A stretch of 64,000 nucleotides of DNA from Euglena gracilis (GCA_039621445.1 CP154956.1:81588474-81652473); one strand, 5' to 3'. Positions 40,531 through 52,000 are shown, numbered from the stretch's first letter. Notes: generated from the sequence alone by a model not told the origin. Translations and numbers: made by a program.

Positions 40531-40751
40531 CTGAACTACGTGGGCTGCGCCACCGTGGGTGGCGAACAGGCTGCAACCCGCGGAGGACGTGCACAGCTTG
40601 CGGAGGAGGACAAGGCAGCCCGGCAGCAGGTGGCGGTTTTTGGGGTGGGCCCAGGCCTCGGTCCCGACCTCCGATGGGGTCAGGGGGCGAAGGGCGGCAA
40701 CGCAGTGAGCGTAGCACGCAGAAATGCAACCAAAGTGGGCTCCCGGGTTCT
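40531..40751 (-). CDS. Exon of the ARM-like gene
   Basis: A strong acceptor (TTTTTTTTCAG) starts the exon in phase 1 and it ends at CAG before a GC donor in phase 0 (221 bases). The peptide contains N-P-G-A-H-F-G-C-I-S-A-C-Y-A-H-C-V-A-A-L, then L-L-P-G-C-L-V-L-L-R-K-L-C-T-S-S-A-G-C-S and T-H-G-G-A-A-H-V-V-Q. The helix pattern and the G-G-A-x-x-V-V motif fit armadillo repeats. Confidence 0.7.
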
Positions 40752-41059
40752 CTGAAAAAAAACAGCAGCTCTTTTTTGTGTGCGAAAACAGAAAAACGTC
40801 GAAGAGCCCCTGCCGGACAACGGCAAGCTGCTGGAGGGAATTTGGAGAATGCAAAATTTTGCAAAAAAACAAATGAAAAATGCAGATCAGGAAAAACACC
40901 AGATAAAATGGGATTTGGGACATGGCATATGCAACTTTGCATGTTCACCTCACATGCATCGGCACGGGGTCGGGTTGAAATATGTGTGACCAATTTGAAC
41001 ATCCCCCCCCCCCGCCGCCAAGGAAGACGCCAAAGAAGACCTGGAAGCAGAGCCAAAGC

Positions 41060-41141
41060 CTAGGTGGGAACGCATCACAGCGATGATGTCCGGCACCAGG
41101 AAGGCCTCGCTGGCATAATCCCTCGGGATGTCGAACAAGAT
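41060..41141 (-). CDS. Exon of the ARM-like gene
   Basis: GCACAG acceptor in phase 0 matches the exon ending at 41739. A GC donor (CACCTAG/GCTTTG) gives phase 1, matching the acceptor at 40751. The peptide is I-L-F-D-I-P-R-D-Y-A-S-E-A-F-L-V-P-D-I-I, then A-V-M-R-S-H-L. A GT donor 19 bases downstream would give phase 2, which fits less well. Confidence 0.7.
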
Positions 41142-41738
41142 CTGTGCAGTGATGGCAGTGACGAGCAGAAAGACATGGGGAAAACGTTGCAGTCGTATTG
41201 GGAACTGCAACACACAATAGCTGAGGGTTGTGCAAAAACATGTTGCGACGGTTGAATCCGGGACATGAATGCCTTACATTTTTGTAAGCAATACCCAGCT
41301 AGGTTGCGCACTGACTCCTTGCTTGTTGCAAAACATTTGGCTCCGAATCATTCACCTGAAACTCATCCAATATCAGGGAAGGGTGTGTGGCTGAGGACAA
41401 ATGCTTAGAATAAATCTCACACTTCATTTGGGAAGGATAGGGAGCGCCAACAATAACCACTGCTACCCGAAAAACATTTAGGGTGATCGTTCAACAGGGG
41501 ACCCCCCCCCCCCCACCGGCTGCGGCTGACTGGGGGGAAGGCACGGACCCCTGGTAAAACTGCCATGCCAAAGAAACTGCCAGGGTCCCAGATGCCGGCG
41601 AACAACACTGTCGGGTGACAAATTCCTGGCAAGTACAGGTCCATCGGCCGGGTGGTGGGGGGGGGGGTAGACAAGGTACTTATATGAAATGGTTCTTTGG
41701 TGGGGTATTAGCCACGGTGGGGGACCAGGGTGGCACAC

Positions 41739-41913
41739 CATGAGGAAATGGACGGAGGGCAACACGACCGGCAGGCACTCGACGTTGTGCTGGATGGCGG
41801 TGGCGATCACAGTGACCAGCCCGGCGTCAAGCAACTTCTGGGCGGTGGCTGTGACTGGGAGGGTGGAGAAAGCCACAGACAGCGCCATTCCGAGTCTCCA
41901 CTGGCTGGCAGAC
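41739..41913 (-). CDS. Exon of the ARM-like gene
   Basis: GAGCTCCAG acceptor (phase 2) and CTCATG/GTGTGC donor (phase 0) give 175 bases. The peptide reads S-A-S-Q-W-R-L-G-M-A-L-S-V-A-F-S-T-L-P-V, then A-Q-K-L-L-D-A-G-L-V-T-V-I-A-T-A-I-Q-H-N. The L-L-D-A-G-L-V-T-V-I motif is a classic armadillo-repeat signature. The protein may be a scaffold or transport adaptor, but no subfamily can be assigned. Confidence 0.75.
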
Positions 41914-41984
41914 CTGGAGCTCAACAGAATCGATGCAGTCACGTGTGCTTGCCACGCAGCGAATGGAGAGCGAAGCAGTGGGGA

Positions 41985-42227
41985 CATTAAACCCGCCCCC
42001 CTGATAGAAGTGCGGGGCCGCTACAAGCGCAGGGTCTAAATAAAAGCGCACCCCCCGCCGCCGAAGGCGGCGGTCCACTACAAGCGCACCCCCCATTTTT
42101 ATAGGATTTTTCAGGGAAACCAACGAAAATCGGGCAGGAAGGGTCCAAATAGAAGCGGACCCCGCCGCCAGAGTAGGCAATCCGCTGTAAGCGCACCCGC
42201 GCTTCTATCAGAGAGGGGGGTTTACTG
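41985..42227. mobile_element. MITE inside an ARM-gene intron
   Basis: The ends are inverted repeats: CATTAAACCCGCCCCCCTGA at 41985 against CAGTAAACCCCCCTCTCTGA reading in from 42227 on the minus strand. The similarity continues through GATAGAAG and GCGGG. The terminal CAGTAAAC contains the GT used as donor of the intron 42225-41914. No TA or longer target duplication is clear. Confidence 0.7.
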
Positions 42228-42415
42228 TTTCGGAAACACAAACTTCGAGGAAAGGAAGCCAGCCGCATTGACAAGGGGCCCCACACCGCCGTGCTTGGCG
42301 TGGGCGTAGAGAGCGCGGCAGAACGGCGCCACGGCTACCGCATTGCCGGTGCTCGCCACCATCTGCTCCAGCGCCCGCTGCAGCCCCTCCTCGGTGAGGA
42401 GCAGCTGTCGGATAT
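42226..42415 (-). CDS. First recognised exon of the ARM-like gene
   Basis: TCGGGCAG acceptor and AAACA/GTAAAC donor bound the exon (phase 1 to 2). The peptide reads I-R-Q-L-L-L-T-E-E-G-L-Q-R-A-L-E-Q-M-V-A, then S-T-G-N-A-V-A-V-A-P-F-C-R-A-L-Y-A-H-A-K and ends L-S-S-K-F-V-F-P-K. Joining to 41913 rebuilds codon CAG. The true start must lie upstream, beyond the GAT/GAC repeat, and was not found. Confidence 0.7.
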
Positions 42416-42652
42416 CTGCCCGAGACACGGGCAAATGACGCCGGGGGAATTTCCCACCCGCCAGGCGACACATGGGTTTCAGGGTATCTTGTGATGCAAT
42501 TCGCCTTGATCAAACATTTGCACTTACATTAAACTCTGGTGGGTAGTCTCTGCTGGTGGGTGGTAGGTGTGTGGGAAATCTCCGACATTTTTGGCATTTT
42601 TCACCGATCTGCATTTTAGACAAAAGAGAATATTGATAAAAAATTTAACACC

Positions 42653-42712
42653 GATGATGATGATGATGACGACGACGACGACGACGATGATGATGATGAT
42701 GATGATGACGAC

Positions 42713-42763
<51 letters not shown>

Positions 42764-42811
42764 GATGACGATGATGATGATGTTGACGATGACGACGATG
42801 ATGATGATGAC

Positions 42812-42846
<35 letters not shown>

Positions 42847-42848
42847 CG

Positions 42849-42891
<43 letters not shown>

Positions 42892-42892
42892 C

Positions 42893-42924
<32 letters not shown>

Positions 42925-43076
42925 CGACGACGATGATGATGATGATGATGATGACGACGATGATGATGATGATGATGATGACGACGACGACGACGACGAT
43001 GATGACGACGACGATGACGATGATGACGACGACGATGATGATGATGATGATGACGACGATGACGATGATGATGATG
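42653..43076. repeat. (GATGAC)n trinucleotide tract
   Basis: About 420 bases of GAT and GAC triplets on the plus strand. It is open in several frames (Met/Thr, Ser, Ile/Val), as expected of a trinucleotide tract. It lies 5' of the ARM-like gene and is most likely intronic or intergenic. Confidence 0.95.
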
Positions 43077-43515
43077 GACTGTACGGTATTCTTTCCAAAA
43101 GAAACCTTATTATGCACTCATTACATTTTATCTGGGAAGGGAGCAAGCAAAGCCATCTCAAGGTATGCGCGCAGTCCAGCTAATATCCCTGCCCCACCCC
43201 GTGCACCCCCCCAGCCCCAGAACACTGGCTCCTGGACCCCCCCCCAGGGGGGCCTGCTCCCTGGCCCCAAGCCCCCCCCTAGCCGCCCCAGCCCCTCTGT
43301 CCCAGCTCCCACCCCCCACCCCCCGCAGCCTCGGGCCCTAACAGTAAAAACCATATTCCAATCCAAACAGATCCATGCCAAATCAAATCGACTAACTTTG
43401 ACGGTCAAAGCGCAAGAAAGGACAAGTCCTTTTTAAACCCCTAATATTAGCCAATACAGGGTGAGGGAGGGTCATTAGAGCTTTATTTTATGTCCCCAGT
43501 GATTTCCTCTGATCC

Positions 43516-43842
43516 ATACAATTTTTTACCGCCCCCCCCCTGGGGGGGGTCACTCCACGAAAAACCAGTCAGTCACTTTTTTCGGTCAGTCAGTCGGTCG
43601 CTACCCCCGCCCGGGGGGTCGGCCACTCTGGAATCCAAAGGAAATTTGACCAAAAACATTTAAAAAAAACGGCCAAAAATTCTTCCGGCGCCTTGCGCCG
43701 GGTCACTTTAGTGGTTTTTGCCGACCCCCCCCCCCCGGGGGGGGGGGAGGGATTCCGGGCCAAAAACCAGTCAATAACTCCGAAAAAAACCAGTCACCCC
43801 CCCCCCCGGGAGGGGTCGGCCAGTGCTTAAGCAATTTGTCTG
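43516..43842. mobile_element. CATTGCTTA-family element with 9-bp target duplication
   Basis: The left end ATACAATTTTTTACCG and right end TTAAGCAATTTGT resemble the termini of the 23439-23771 element. CTCTGATCC flanks both sides (43507-43515 and 43843-43851). The interior has AAAACCAGTCAGTCAC, C/G tracts and the hairpin CCGGCGCCTTGCGCCGG at about 43684. No coding exon was recognised around it. Confidence 0.7.
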
Positions 43843-44189
43843 CTCTGATCCCCCACCATTGTCCAGGTGTCTTTAAAAAAAAAATTGAAATGCGCCCCAA
43901 ATGGCGAAGTCCCTGAGAATGCTGGTTTGCCGCTTCGGGGGCCGGATCGCGGGCTACGTGCGCAGCAGAGTGCTTTTGTCCAAGTGTTTCCTTCAATTCC
44001 CTTCGATTGTTTTTGGCCCTCCCCCCAAGTCCTGAGAGACAAATTCACTAAGGGAAACACGCCACCCGTTCATGAACCTAGGCGTTCTGGCGACCGGCAG
44101 CGAGGATGATATCTACCAGGTTGTGTAGTGCTGAGCTCTTTACCTGCTTCGCGGTGCCATGAGACAGGGGATGTTTGAGGAATGTGGTT

Positions 44190-44345
44190 GCCAACGGACC
44201 AACCCTGGCCCAGCCCGGCCTAGCCTGGCCCAGCAACCTGGCAGCCCGGTGGCCTGGCCGGCGGCCCGGAGACCCGACGGTCCGGCCCTGCCTGGCGGCC
44301 TGGTGGCCCGGCAGCCCAGCCCGGCCCAGCAGGGGGCTCCACCCC
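44190..44345. repeat. GGCCCGGC-type GC-rich tandem sequence
   Basis: Degenerate CCTGGCCCGGC/GGCAGCCCGG units on the plus strand. A similar block is at about 52012-52125. Frames are open on both strands only because of composition. Confidence 0.6.
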
Positions 44346-44399
44346 CCTTTTCCCTGGTGGCAAGCTTCGCTCTCACTCAATAAGAGCTCAGCGACCCCC

Positions 44400-46090
44400 A
44401 CGATGAAGTCAGCGGGGAGGGGGGGAGGTCTGCACCCGCCAGGGGGGTCGGACCACCCACCCCCTCTGCAAAAAAAAAATTCTGGAGCCGAAAGAAAGCA
44501 CTGAAAAAAATACCGGCCCTGAAAAACACCAAAACGTCGTGTTTTCGCACCTTTTTGAAAAATTGGTCAAAACAAACACCAAATTTTTCATATTTTCCGG
44601 TGCGAAGCGCCGACAGTTTTTTGGGGGGGTTCCAGGGGGCCCGCCCCCCCCCCCCCGGAAAGGGGGATCTGAACCCCCCTCCCCCCTGGGGGGTCTGACC
44701 CCCCCCCCGCAAAACCACCGCTCACTTAACGCTGAATACCCTGGCGACCTTCCCCCCCTCAAATATGACCATGGGGGATAACTTTGCCTTAACTCAGACC
44801 GGCAACAAACCACCCTGTACGTGATACAACTCCTCATTCTTGTTTTGTGTGTAGTTGTTCTTGTGTTTGCCGTTCCTGTTGCTTGCTTGTACCTTTGACC
44901 CTTTGACCCCTGTTTGTTTCTGTTCACCCACCATTGCTTCCAGTCAGGCCAAGGTGATTCATCCCTACCCCCACCCCCATATGTGGGCCAGCCAGGAAAA
45001 AAATACAAATCCCAACCGTCTCCCAAATCAAAATAAGAAAGTGTATGAATGCTAATGATAATGATATTGAAGAAGCGGGGGAATGGAGCGATACGCCAAA
45101 CCTGCTTCAGGTTGCGCCATTGGCAACAATTCACCGGCAGTGCAGGGAGACGCCTAATTCCATGAGGGCGTCATCCCCATTCAGACAAGGAGGTGGGAGA
45201 CATGAATCACTGCAAGACGAGGAATTCACCGACAACTCTCGAAAATTAGCATCCCTCAGGGTTTCTGATTGATTGATTATTGGACCAGGTGGTGGTGGTT
45301 CCAAATTCCCCCCCCATTTGTGCAAGGGAGACACACCCACCTAACCTAAAATTGTGCATTCAAAGTGGCTGATTTAATGCCGCACAATAACGACGTTAGA
45401 AGCAATCACAGCTTGCACATCGCTCCTAGTTCCCTGGACATCATTCGCATCTTAAAGATTTCTGTGCACTTTTTTGGAGCACCTCGTCTCCTTTCGCAAA
45501 CTTGCTACCTAAAATAATTAGTATCCAGAGCCATATATACATAATTAGTATCCAGAGCCAAAAAAGCATCGTTTCCAAGGGGCTCTCCTTGCCAGTTATT
45601 TTTTGTCATATGTTATTTGGGCATTCCAAACAAGACAATGCACAAAAGAAACAGCTTTGTATTGTGCATCAATTGAATAAATTGGCCAGGCCGAATGAGA
45701 TGCTCGATCAGCATTACATTGAATTGGTGTTTTCGCACCGAACTTTGTAACACTGTGAGCCGTATCCCGGCAGGCAGAAATTATTATCAACATGATAGTA
45801 ATAATTATTATCATTAAGATGAAATCGTGGTTGACACTCACAAAAGGTTTCATATAAAAAAATCATGCTGCAGTCCCTGGGATGGGGCTGGACGAAAGAG
45901 GTGGGACTCTTCATCATTGAGAGGCAGGACAGAAGCAGAAAGATTCACCTCTCAATGTAGCCGAGGAAAAATGACCCAAATGAAACAGAAGGCAGACCAC
46001 AACAGGATCAACGGCAATGGTGAGGTCAGAAGGGGAAGACAGGCAGACAGCAGTTTTCGGCGCAAACAGCGTGAAAGCACCTCCCAATCA
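44400..46090. other. No gene seen
   Basis: Begins with a G/C-tract element (about 44395-44730, ending CCGCTCACTTAACG) carrying the hairpin GGTGCGAAGCGCC near 44599. The rest is AT-rich with short unrecognised frames. Confidence 0.45.
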
Positions 46091-46414
46091 GGGAGTTGTT
46101 TGAGACTGGGTCCCCACCCACCCAGGGAGCGCCCCCCCACCCCAGGGATGCATGGGAAGCCCTGGGGGGGGGGGGGGGGCTCGGACTCAAGACTGATTTT
46201 TCGTTGAAAATAAATGCAAAAAAATGCTCATCCAGTCCCCAAGGTTCAGACCCCCCCGCCTACCACCTAACTCAACACCAACTTCCCACCCCGACCCCAA
46301 TTGGGAAGGGGGTCCAAGGGACCAACTTTTGTGGACATTTTTGGGGTTACAAAAAATTTGGAGCTTTGCGCCAAAAAAATGTTGGAAACCCCCCTCCAAG
46401 GGGACCCACTTCGT

Positions 46415-46655
46415 CCGACCAGAGGATTTTTAGGACCCGGTGGGTCCGGACCCACCCACCCTCTGGGGGGGGGGGGGGGCTCGGGGGACCCACTTTTGGG
46501 GGTCAAATTTGGGTCCAAAAATTTTTCGGCACTTTGTGCCGAAAATAGAACAAAACCCCGCCTCCGGCCCACCTGGCCTGACCCCCTGGGGGAGGGGGGG
46601 CAGCCAGGACCCACCCACCTCTTCCCCCCAGGTCACGAAACTTCAGAAAATCTCT
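46415..46655. repeat. GGGTCCGGACCCACC interspersed repeat, copy 1
   Basis: Shares ordered motifs with 50793-51030: TTTTAGGACC, GGGTCCGGACCCACCCACC, CAAAAATTT, GGCACTTTGTGCCG hairpin, GGCCTGACCCCC, then TTCCC..AGGTCACGAAA. A shorter relative lies at about 49440-49570. No target duplication was found. Confidence 0.6.
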
Positions 46656-47052
46656 GACCGGAACCCCCCCTGGGAGGGGGTCTGGCAACCCACATATCCC
46701 TCCCCCACCTGCCCCCCCCCCCCCCCCGCCCTGTCCATCCAACCATTAAAAAAATCCCTGCTCCCAATGGCCCGAAAGATACTGGGCTCATGGATTAGAA
46801 GCAGGCAGACAGGAGCAGGCGATGTGCGACGAAAGCCAGCCACACTGACATCCAAAATTCTGAGCTGCAACCACAGAGGGGGAACAGGTGGCAGAATAGG
46901 AAGACCCCTGCTTGAACAAAATTTGTCAAGAAAACAGCCTTGTGGTTCACCATCGACAGCAATCACCATTCCTTATGGTGGCTACAGGTTTTGCTTCTTG
47001 TATTTTCATATTGCACATTGCTTGGTCGTGATACACATGAGCAAACCCCAAG

Positions 47053-48056
47053 GCGGACATTCATTTAGTGTGGTCCACAAAAGACATGTGAACCACAAGT
47101 TTTTTTTGGTGTCCACAGGTGAACCACAAAAAAAATTTTGGTGTCCACATGTGAACCGCAAAATATTTTTTGGTGTCCACAGGTGAACCACAAAAAGTTT
47201 TTTGGTGTCCATAAAAATTGTTGTTGCCCACAAAACTTGATTCAGGATCGAAAAAAAATCAAGTGTTTTGCAACTAAAAGCAGATTGTCTTGAGACCAAC
47301 CAAATCGTGGACCTTGGCTCCGGCTCAAATCCGTAAAGTGTGGCAGCAAATCACACCCCCAGGCCTGCATAGGAATCTCAGAGGAGGGGGGGGGGGTGGG
47401 GAACCGCCCTCATACCTCCAGTTTTCAGTCGCCGAAACTTCTCGATTTCCGGATCAAAAGTGGGGGGACCGGGGGGGGGGACGCTCATTTTCGGCTCAAA
47501 AACGGTTCTTCCGGGTCCGGGAAACATCGTTTTGGGGAATTTTTTTTCGAATTTTTCGAATTTTTTTGGACCTTTTTAACCCAAAAATGGCCTTAAACGG
47601 CTAAATCAAAACAGGCCAAAACTATACAAAATGGCCAAAACTGGCCGAAAAAATGGCTGTACCTCGGGCTAGACGGGGAGTTGAGGGGAAATCAAAATAC
47701 CGTTAGATAGGGCATTGTGAGGGCTTCAATTTAGGTCTCCGGACATTTCCTTTGATTTTGCTTCGTTTTCATTGGGGCAAACATGTTCAAAGAAGATTCC
47801 TTCATTGCTGTTGAGAAGGGAAAAAAATAATGATGCAAATGTCAGCAGGCGATGGGAAAAAATTTTGGTGTCGACATGTGAACCACAAATATTTTTTGGT
47901 GTCCACAGGTGGACCACAAAAATTTTTTGTTGTCCACAGGTGAACCACAAAAAGAATTTTGGTGTCCATGTGTGAACCACAAAAAAAATTCTGGTGTCCA
48001 CAGTGAACCACAAAATGACAACCTTGGTGTACCACAGTAAATGAATGTCTGCTCCA
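47053..48056. mobile_element. Inverted-repeat element with GGTGTCCACAGGTGAACCAC arrays
   Basis: GGCGGACATTCATTTAGTGT at the left is inverted by the right end (reverse complement GGAGCAGACATTCATTTACT). Two arrays of about 36-bp units containing GGTGTCCACAGGTGAACCAC lie just inside (47090-47232 and 47868-48030), in the same orientation. The middle contains a copy of the 210-bp unit found at 52.2-53.1 kb. Confidence 0.65.
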
Positions 48057-48159
48057 AGGATGAGAGAAACCATCATTGGTCATCACATTGGACCAAATAG
48101 TACGGCCACGTTCATTTGAAAAAAGAAACCGCAAATTCACATCAACGGCAGTGGATCGC

Positions 48160-48250
48160 TAGAAGAAGAGGAGGAAGAGAAGGAGAAGGAGGAGGAAGAG
48201 GAGGAAGAGGAAGAGGAAGAGGAAGAGGAAGAGGAAGGAGAGGAAAAAAA
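48160..48250. repeat. (GGAAGA)n purine tract
   Basis: About 90 bases of GAGGAAGA-type hexamers and trimers on the plus strand. Confidence 0.9.
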
Positions 48251-48259
48251 GAAGAATGT

Positions 48260-50460
48260 CAGAAATGTGGCTCATTCTTTCATTAACTGCGAAAGATATT
48301 AAAAAAAACAAGGGAAAATAACATTGATGCTGGAACTTTTTCAGCTGAAATCGAAGAATGATTGTTTTTTGCACACCTATCAAAATCCTTTTCATCAAAC
48401 TAGAGGCTGCAATCAATGTCAACAGCAAGATGGTATTTGGGGTTTGATGATTGGTGGACAGGGGAGTTTAAATTTGAAATATCAAACAACACAATGCTGT
48501 GCCGCAAACAAATAACACCTTTGAGTGGAGGCTTTTGGAGACAGATCAGACAAAGCAGAAAGAACAGGTTGCGAGGGGGAGGTAGCTTGGAATGCGAGCA
48601 GGCAACCGCAACTACCATCTCCGCAATTGAAGAGATTGTCTGGATGCATATAATACCAAAAAAATGAATGCAGTTAATTTATTCATGCGTTGGTAAAGAA
48701 ACAAAATCCAACCTTCATGTCAATGATTTTGGAGCACATTGAAAAATGCTTCATCATCAAAACAAAAACGTCTCTCGAAAACAGCATTGGAAATTCAACA
48801 AGCAAATGGTGAAAACTTGAAAATGGAAACAGAAGAAGGACGTACAAAAATTATTTGAATGAGGAGATGAGTAAGAGGTTGGAGAGGTGCCAAGCGTCGC
48901 AGTGGCACCAAAGGGTTTTATTGTGCCGGAGGGAACAACCCACAAAGACTAGATCACACCGTGTCTTTTTTTACCTGGAACCTCACCCACAACCAGCTGC
49001 AGCTTGGATGTTTGGAGGTCAAAACCCCATGGGATGGAGTCAACAGTGCAGAACTGTTTTTGCCGGCGAATCGAAGTGATGGCAGGCCATCACAACAAAC
49101 GGAAAACAAAAGCGAAGTCAAGGGAAGAGAGGAAGGCATCATCAAGCAATGGCAGCCAGAGCACACACCAGGACTGGAAATTTGGATCGATAACCCAGCT
49201 TGATTGAGCTGAACAATTAATTATTTCCGGTTATTTGTAACTGGGGAAGGACCAAAGGTGGGACCCGGGGCACCATGGCAGTACTTGCCGGGCCCGGGGA
49301 AAGACACACCGAGACCCACCGAGCCCAAGGAAAGGAGGGGGGACTTAGGAAAAAACATGCAGTCAAATTCTGAAAGCTGATCCGACATGGAAGGGCTCAC
49401 TCAAGCCAAAATGGGTCAAAGTCCGTGGACTGAAAACTTTTTCTTGAGGACCCAGGGGTCCGGACCCACACACCCGCCCCTGCGCCCCTAGGGGAGTCGG
49501 GGGACCCAATTTCGGAGGGTCAATGTTGCGACAAAAAAATTCTTGATGCTTCGCGCTGAAATAGAGAAAAACACATAATCAGACACATAATCAGAAATCA
49601 TCCATAATCAGACGTAATCCATAATCAGACACAATAAGAACACTCATCAGAAATAATCAGGCATTATCAAGACTGTTGCTGTTCTGTTTATTTTGGGTAT
49701 CACCCAACTTCGCAAAATGGCAGAAAATGTTGATTGAAAACAAGGACAATCGACAGTGCCAGGGCTGCGAAACTATCTGCCTGCCGAAAATCGCAAGCGA
49801 AACCACGAGAAACGTCAGAAATGTCCCACAATTGGGGATTTTTTCGAACCAAATGACCTCCCCAGTTTATCTTGTCTGCCAAAGGGGTTCGTTGAACAAA
49901 AAGAGTTTCGGCAAGGGTTTAAAAAAACATTGCACCTTGTATCCTCAAAACTGTGTTCTCACAATCGACGGCATGGCACGCTGCTGCTTGTTTGGCGTCC
50001 TGCTGCCTTCTGCTTAGCAAACGATGGGAACAAGGGGCGGCTTTCTCTCATCGAACAAAAACTCAAGAAAAGCAGGACACGTACAAGGAGAAAAATCCAT
50101 CCTTAGGATATGGCCAGGGCTTTCTAATTCCCAGGGTTTGGTGAATAGCTCTGTTTAAAGGCCAAAAGGAGGAGCCGGATGGAGACCTGCCCCCCCCCCC
50201 CCAGGTCAGCAACCCAAGTGTTATTTTCGGGAATGAAAATGCCAGAAGCTGGAAAGCTCCACGAGTTAGAAGTCCCGGGGACCAGTGAAAGCAATTGATC
50301 CGCAACCTTGAAAAAAATCAGGTTTATGATTTTATCAGGTTTATGATTTTCAATCTTTCAAAGGGGGATTGATTTCGGAGACCATCACAATTGCTTGACT
50401 ACTCGGGTCAGGGTTTGGGGCATTCGGGCCAACATTTTTGGGGTTCCTTGAAAAGCGTCC
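48260..50460. other. No gene seen
   Basis: Contains TAATCAGA short tandem repeats at about 49565-49665. The frame at about 49756-50106 (K-C-P-T-I-G-D-F-F-E-P) has a vaguely transposase-like or PIP-box-like motif but no recognisable domain, so it is not called. Confidence 0.4.
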
Positions 50461-50469
50461 AAGGTGGCT

Positions 50470-50770
50470 CGCAACCAGGCTTTTGTTTAAAGACCCGGGG
50501 GGTCCAATAGCTTGCCATATCACTAGCCACTGGAAAAAAGCCACTAGCCCTCTGGGCTGCGCGCCAAAATGGAAATGGAGTTTTCGATGTCCTTTTTTGG
50601 CGGGTTATGCTCCAAAAAAAAATGCCAAAAAAATGCCAAGGGGCATTCTTTGGCAGGTTTTGGGGGTCCAAAAAATTCGGCTGCTTCGCACCGGTTACTG
50701 GGGATAAAGAAACTGGAAAAATTCCAATAACTGGCCCTGCTTGCTGGCCTCCCACAAGAAATCACTGGTG
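50470..50770. repeat. Decayed relative of the 31779-32199 element
   Basis: Starts CAGGCTTTTGTTTAAAGACC and shares CACTAGCC, CTGCGCGCC, GGCATT and CTTCGCACCGGT motifs in the same order. The right inverted end is missing. Confidence 0.55.
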
Positions 50771-50792
50771 TCCTCTAACTCCGCCATCAGAG

Positions 50793-51030
50793 GACATTTT
50801 AGGACCTGGGGGGTCCGGACCCACCCACCCACCCCTGGGGGGAACCCACTCTTGGGGTCATTTTTAGGGTCCCAAAAATTTTAGGCACTTTGCGCCGATA
50901 ATAAAAGACCTGGGCACCCCGCCAGAGGCGGTTCCCAATCGGCCTGACCCCCCCCACATCCCGGGGGGGGGGGGTCAGCATGGACCCCCCTCTTCCCGGG
51001 TCACGAAAATTAAAAAAACCTCTGCACCCC
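50793..51030. repeat. GGGTCCGGACCCACC interspersed repeat, copy 2
   Basis: Same motif order as 46415-46655, with hairpin GGCACTTTGCGCC near 50884. Confidence 0.6.
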
Positions 51031-51039
51031 ATGCACATA

Positions 51040-52000
51040 TTTTGGAATGAAAATCCCTCATTGCCATTCATAATAATTGCCGCCAGCTGATGATTATTTG
51101 CGGGACACATTTCAAAAACTGCTGGGAAGATACTCCCGGTGGAAAGCACGGACCAGGCGACGTCTAAGAAACAGTAGAATTGGTCAACCGGTGCAATGCA
51201 GAGTGCGGTCTCCCCGCATTGCAGGGGTGCGGTGGAGACCTTCGAGAGAGTTCACGGGCGCCCACCAGGGAATTTCTAAGCCAAAGGGGACCTCACATTT
51301 TTCGGTGGGCCATCCAGCCAGCCTTCTGAGGCGGGCCGCGGACCCCCAACTGAGGGTCCGGCGAAATAAAATTGGGTTCAACGGCTGGGCAGAGACAAAG
51401 AAAATTTGACGCTTTTCTGGGTGTGTCTCAAATACACATGGGGGGTTTTTCTTGAAAGTTTTCAGGTACGAGGCGGGTCCAGCCTGGCTGCTGGCAGCCC
51501 AGAGGTCCAGCCAGCCCCTTTTTTCAAGCCCGCGCCCCTCCTTTTTCGGCTGGAAGTCCCCCTCAGGAATCCTTAAGAAATTCCCTGTTTCGCCAGAGGA
51601 CGGGGAACTTCAGAGCCACTGAGCGACATCCTTTGCACCTTTTCAATGCTGTTGGATGTGGGACGCTGTCTCCTGTATGCTGTTCGAAGATCCAAGAACA
51701 GGCGGCTTCTGGCGTTATGATGAATGCTTTGAAAATCGAGAAAACGAAGTATCACAGCTTGCATTCCCCACGATTTCTTGCGCATTCAAACCCACGTTTG
51801 AATTTACTCAATTAAACCATTAAAAACTGCTGTTGTGCCCTCCCAACGTTCAAAATCACACCAAGGGGGGGGGGGGTAGTAGAAAGCAAAGATTTCTGGG
51901 TTCCTTCATCGATACCAAAAAAAGATGGTCAGTGTTGAGAAGAAAAACACACTTCAAAACCAGGTTTTGTGTCTCTTTACGTGCCTGATGCTGCCATGCT
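51040..52000. other. No gene seen
   Basis: Short unrecognised frames and no GC-rich exon-like block with splice sites on either strand. Confidence 0.4.

Noticed and set aside
42524-43161. Poly-Ser, poly-Ile/Val and poly-Met/Thr frames
   Set aside because: They are six readings of one GAT/GAC triplet tract. No splice sites or flanking coding composition support any.
43901-44035. Plus-strand frame M-A-K-S-L-R-M-L-V-C-R-F-G-G-R as a first exon with a targeting peptide
   Set aside because: It is only about 44 codons, has no clear donor or downstream exon, and the opposite strand is also open.
44078-44401. Minus-strand peptides near G-V-A-E-L-L-L-S-E-S-E and H-N-L-V-D-I-I-L-A-A-G as exons
   Set aside because: The first overlaps a sequence resembling the repeat at about 53575-53620 and the second has a donor-like CAG/GTAAAG at its start. 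No consistent gene structure emerged.
49756-50106. Plus frame with T-I-G-D-F-F as a transposase or PIP-box protein
   Set aside because: A six-residue motif is too little, and no zinc finger or catalytic core is visible.
51070-51390. Stem-like GC-rich segment as a tRNA
   Set aside because: No cloverleaf, no T-loop GTTCGAATC-type box and no anticodon arm could be drawn.
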